Part shown: positions 5,507-6,501 of the stretch, in pieces | Layout: each line of letters starts with the position of its first letter | Numbering within the stretch: the stretch's first letter is position 1 | Origin: Chitinophagaceae bacterium | GTDB lineage: Bacteria; Bacteroidota; Bacteroidia; Chitinophagales; Chitinophagaceae | Reading direction: 5' to 3' | Length of the DNA: 6,501 nucleotides | Assembly: GCA_947459455.1 (NCBI GenBank) | Contig: CANHEC010000140.1 | Location: 1 to 6,501 of the forward strand | Made by a program: the position numbers and the translations under genes | The notes under the pieces: model-generated | The model's input: the letters and a program-made list of their open reading frames with translations, nothing else | Database searches by the model: none | Told to the model about the DNA's origin: nothing

Positions 5507-6501
5507 ATGCGAAAAATATTGGTAGCCAATCGGGGTGAAATAGCCCTGCGTATTATGCGCACCATCCGCCGGATGGGTATAAAATCGGTGGCCGTTTATT
5601 CTGAAGCCGACCGGCAATCGCCCCATGTATTGTATGCCGACGAAGCCGTATGCCTGGGCCCGGCACCCAGTAGTCAAAGCTATTTAAATGGCGATAAGAT
5701 CATTGCGTTTTGCAAGCAACTGGGCGTGGATGGCATTCACCCCGGGTATGGTTTTTTGAGTGAGAATGCCGACTTCGCACAAAAGGTGACCGATGCCGGC
5801 ATTGTTTTTATTGGTCCGGGACCCGATGCTATGCGGGTGATGGGCAGTAAGCTGGCAGCCAAAGAGTGCGTAAAGCAGTACAATATTCCCATGGTGCCAG
5901 GTATTGACGAAGCCATTACCGATGTGGCTTTGGCCAAAAAAATAGCAGCTGAAGTGGGCTATCCTGTGCTCATTAAAGCATCGGCGGGTGGCGGAGGCAA
6001 AGGCATGCGCATTGTAGAAAAAGAAGCCGACCTGCAAGAACAAATGGAAAGAGCCATTAGCGAGGCTACCTCATCGTTTGGCGATGGATCGGTGTTTATA
6101 GAAAAGTATGTGAGCTCGCCACGCCACGTCGAAATACAAGTGCTGGCTGATCAATTTGGCAACACGGTGCACCTGTTTGAGCGGGAGTGCAGCATACAGC
6201 GCAGGCACCAAAAGGTGGTAGAGGAATCGCCATCCTCCATTTTGACACCCGAGATACGCAAGCGCATGGGCGAAGCGGCGGTGATGGTGGCTAAAAGCTG
6301 TCATTATACCAGCACCGGCACCGTTGAGTTTCTGATGGACGACAAGCTGAACTTTTATTTTCTGGAAATGAATACCCGGCTGCAGGTAGAACACCCTGTG
6401 ACGGAAATGATTACCGGCATTGACCTGGTAGAAGAGCAGATCAAAATAGCCCGCGGCGAAAAGCTGAGCTTCACGCAGGACGATCTGAAGATCAATGGTC
6501 A
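5507..6501 (+). CDS. accC: Biotin carboxylase subunit, 3' end missing (runs off right edge)
   Basis: This enzyme uses ATP and bicarbonate to carboxylate the biotin on the carrier protein encoded just upstream. From the ATG at 5507, 331 codons are visible without a stop; full-length relatives have about 450-500 residues, so the C-terminal part is outside the window. Visible landmarks are KILVANRGEIALRI (3-16, N-terminal domain), HPGYGFLSEN (78-87), MGSKLAAKE (112-120), the ATP-grasp glycine loop GGGGKGMR (161-168), RHVEIQVLAD (206-215), ERECSIQRRHQKVVEESP (225-242) and EMNTRLQVEHPVTE (287-300). Residues aligned with the E. coli active site are present: K115, K157, H207, K236, E274, E287, N289, R291 and E295. 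There is no Shine-Dalgarno (context is CTTGAACGAT), but the start matches the family's usual N-terminus. No frame damage is seen. accC is the usual symbol, although the complex may be propionyl- or methylcrotonyl-CoA carboxylase rather than acetyl-CoA carboxylase. Confidence 0.96.
   Translation, partial: MRKILVANRGEIALRIMRTIRRMGIKSVAVYSEADRQSPHVLYADEAVCLGPAPSSQSYLNGDKIIAFCKQLGVDGIHPGYGFLSENADFAQKVTDAGIVFIGPGPDAMRVMGSKLAAKECVKQYNIPMVPGIDEAITDVALAKKIAAEVGYPVLIKASAGGGGKGMRIVEKEADLQEQMERAISEATSSFGDGSVFIEKYVSSPRHVEIQVLADQFGNTVHLFERECSIQRRHQKVVEESPSSILTPEIRKRMGEAAVMVAKSCHYTSTGTVEFLMDDKLNFYFLEMNTRLQVEHPVTEMITGIDLVEEQIKIARGEKLSFTQDDLKING

Overview
The window looks like chromosomal DNA from a Bacteroidota bacterium, possibly a Chitinophagaceae-like one. 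That placement is inferred from three things: no start codon of a real gene has a convincing Shine-Dalgarno sequence (upstream stretches are A/T-rich or neutral instead), biotin carboxyl carrier protein and biotin carboxylase are separate adjacent genes, and a secreted two-domain DUF1080 protein is present. The genus cannot be named from the sequence alone.

Left part (1-818). This stretch is clearly more AT-rich (about 42-45% GC in the lines I counted) than the rest (often about 57-70%). It holds the 5' part of an unrecognised membrane protein gene on the minus strand, running off the left edge (1-460). Behind it lies a non-coding stretch with a possible decayed fragment of a sigma-70 region 2 gene (about 491-635, minus strand). 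It looks like accessory or transferred DNA next to a conserved backbone.

Middle part (819-4754). Three genes lie on the plus strand with gaps of about 113 and 92 bases: a secreted type I pullulanase (GH13), a seven-helix membrane protein with a degenerate CPBP/CAAX-protease-like motif, and a secreted DUF1080 (3-keto-disaccharide hydrolase-like) protein. A perfect 13-bp GC-rich hairpin follows the third gene and probably ends this unit. Two of the three products are exported carbohydrate-active proteins, so the segment suggests extracytoplasmic glycan handling. No SusC/SusD pair or regulator is visible. A perfect 13-bp inverted repeat brackets the start of the membrane protein gene.

Right part (4755-6501). 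A leader region with a terminator-like hairpin and a tiny leucine-rich reading frame precedes a biotin carboxyl carrier protein gene (4984-5475). After 31 bases comes a biotin carboxylase gene (5507 to beyond the right edge). These form two of the three parts of an acyl-CoA carboxylase; a carboxyltransferase gene would be expected further downstream or elsewhere. The carrier protein resembles the propionyl/methylcrotonyl-CoA carboxylase type more than the E. coli AccB type.

No CRISPR array, tRNA, rRNA, intact insertion sequence or clear new defence system is visible. The most interesting leads are the sigma-factor-like remnant, the degenerate CPBP-like protein with its inverted repeat, and the possible attenuator in front of the carboxylase genes.
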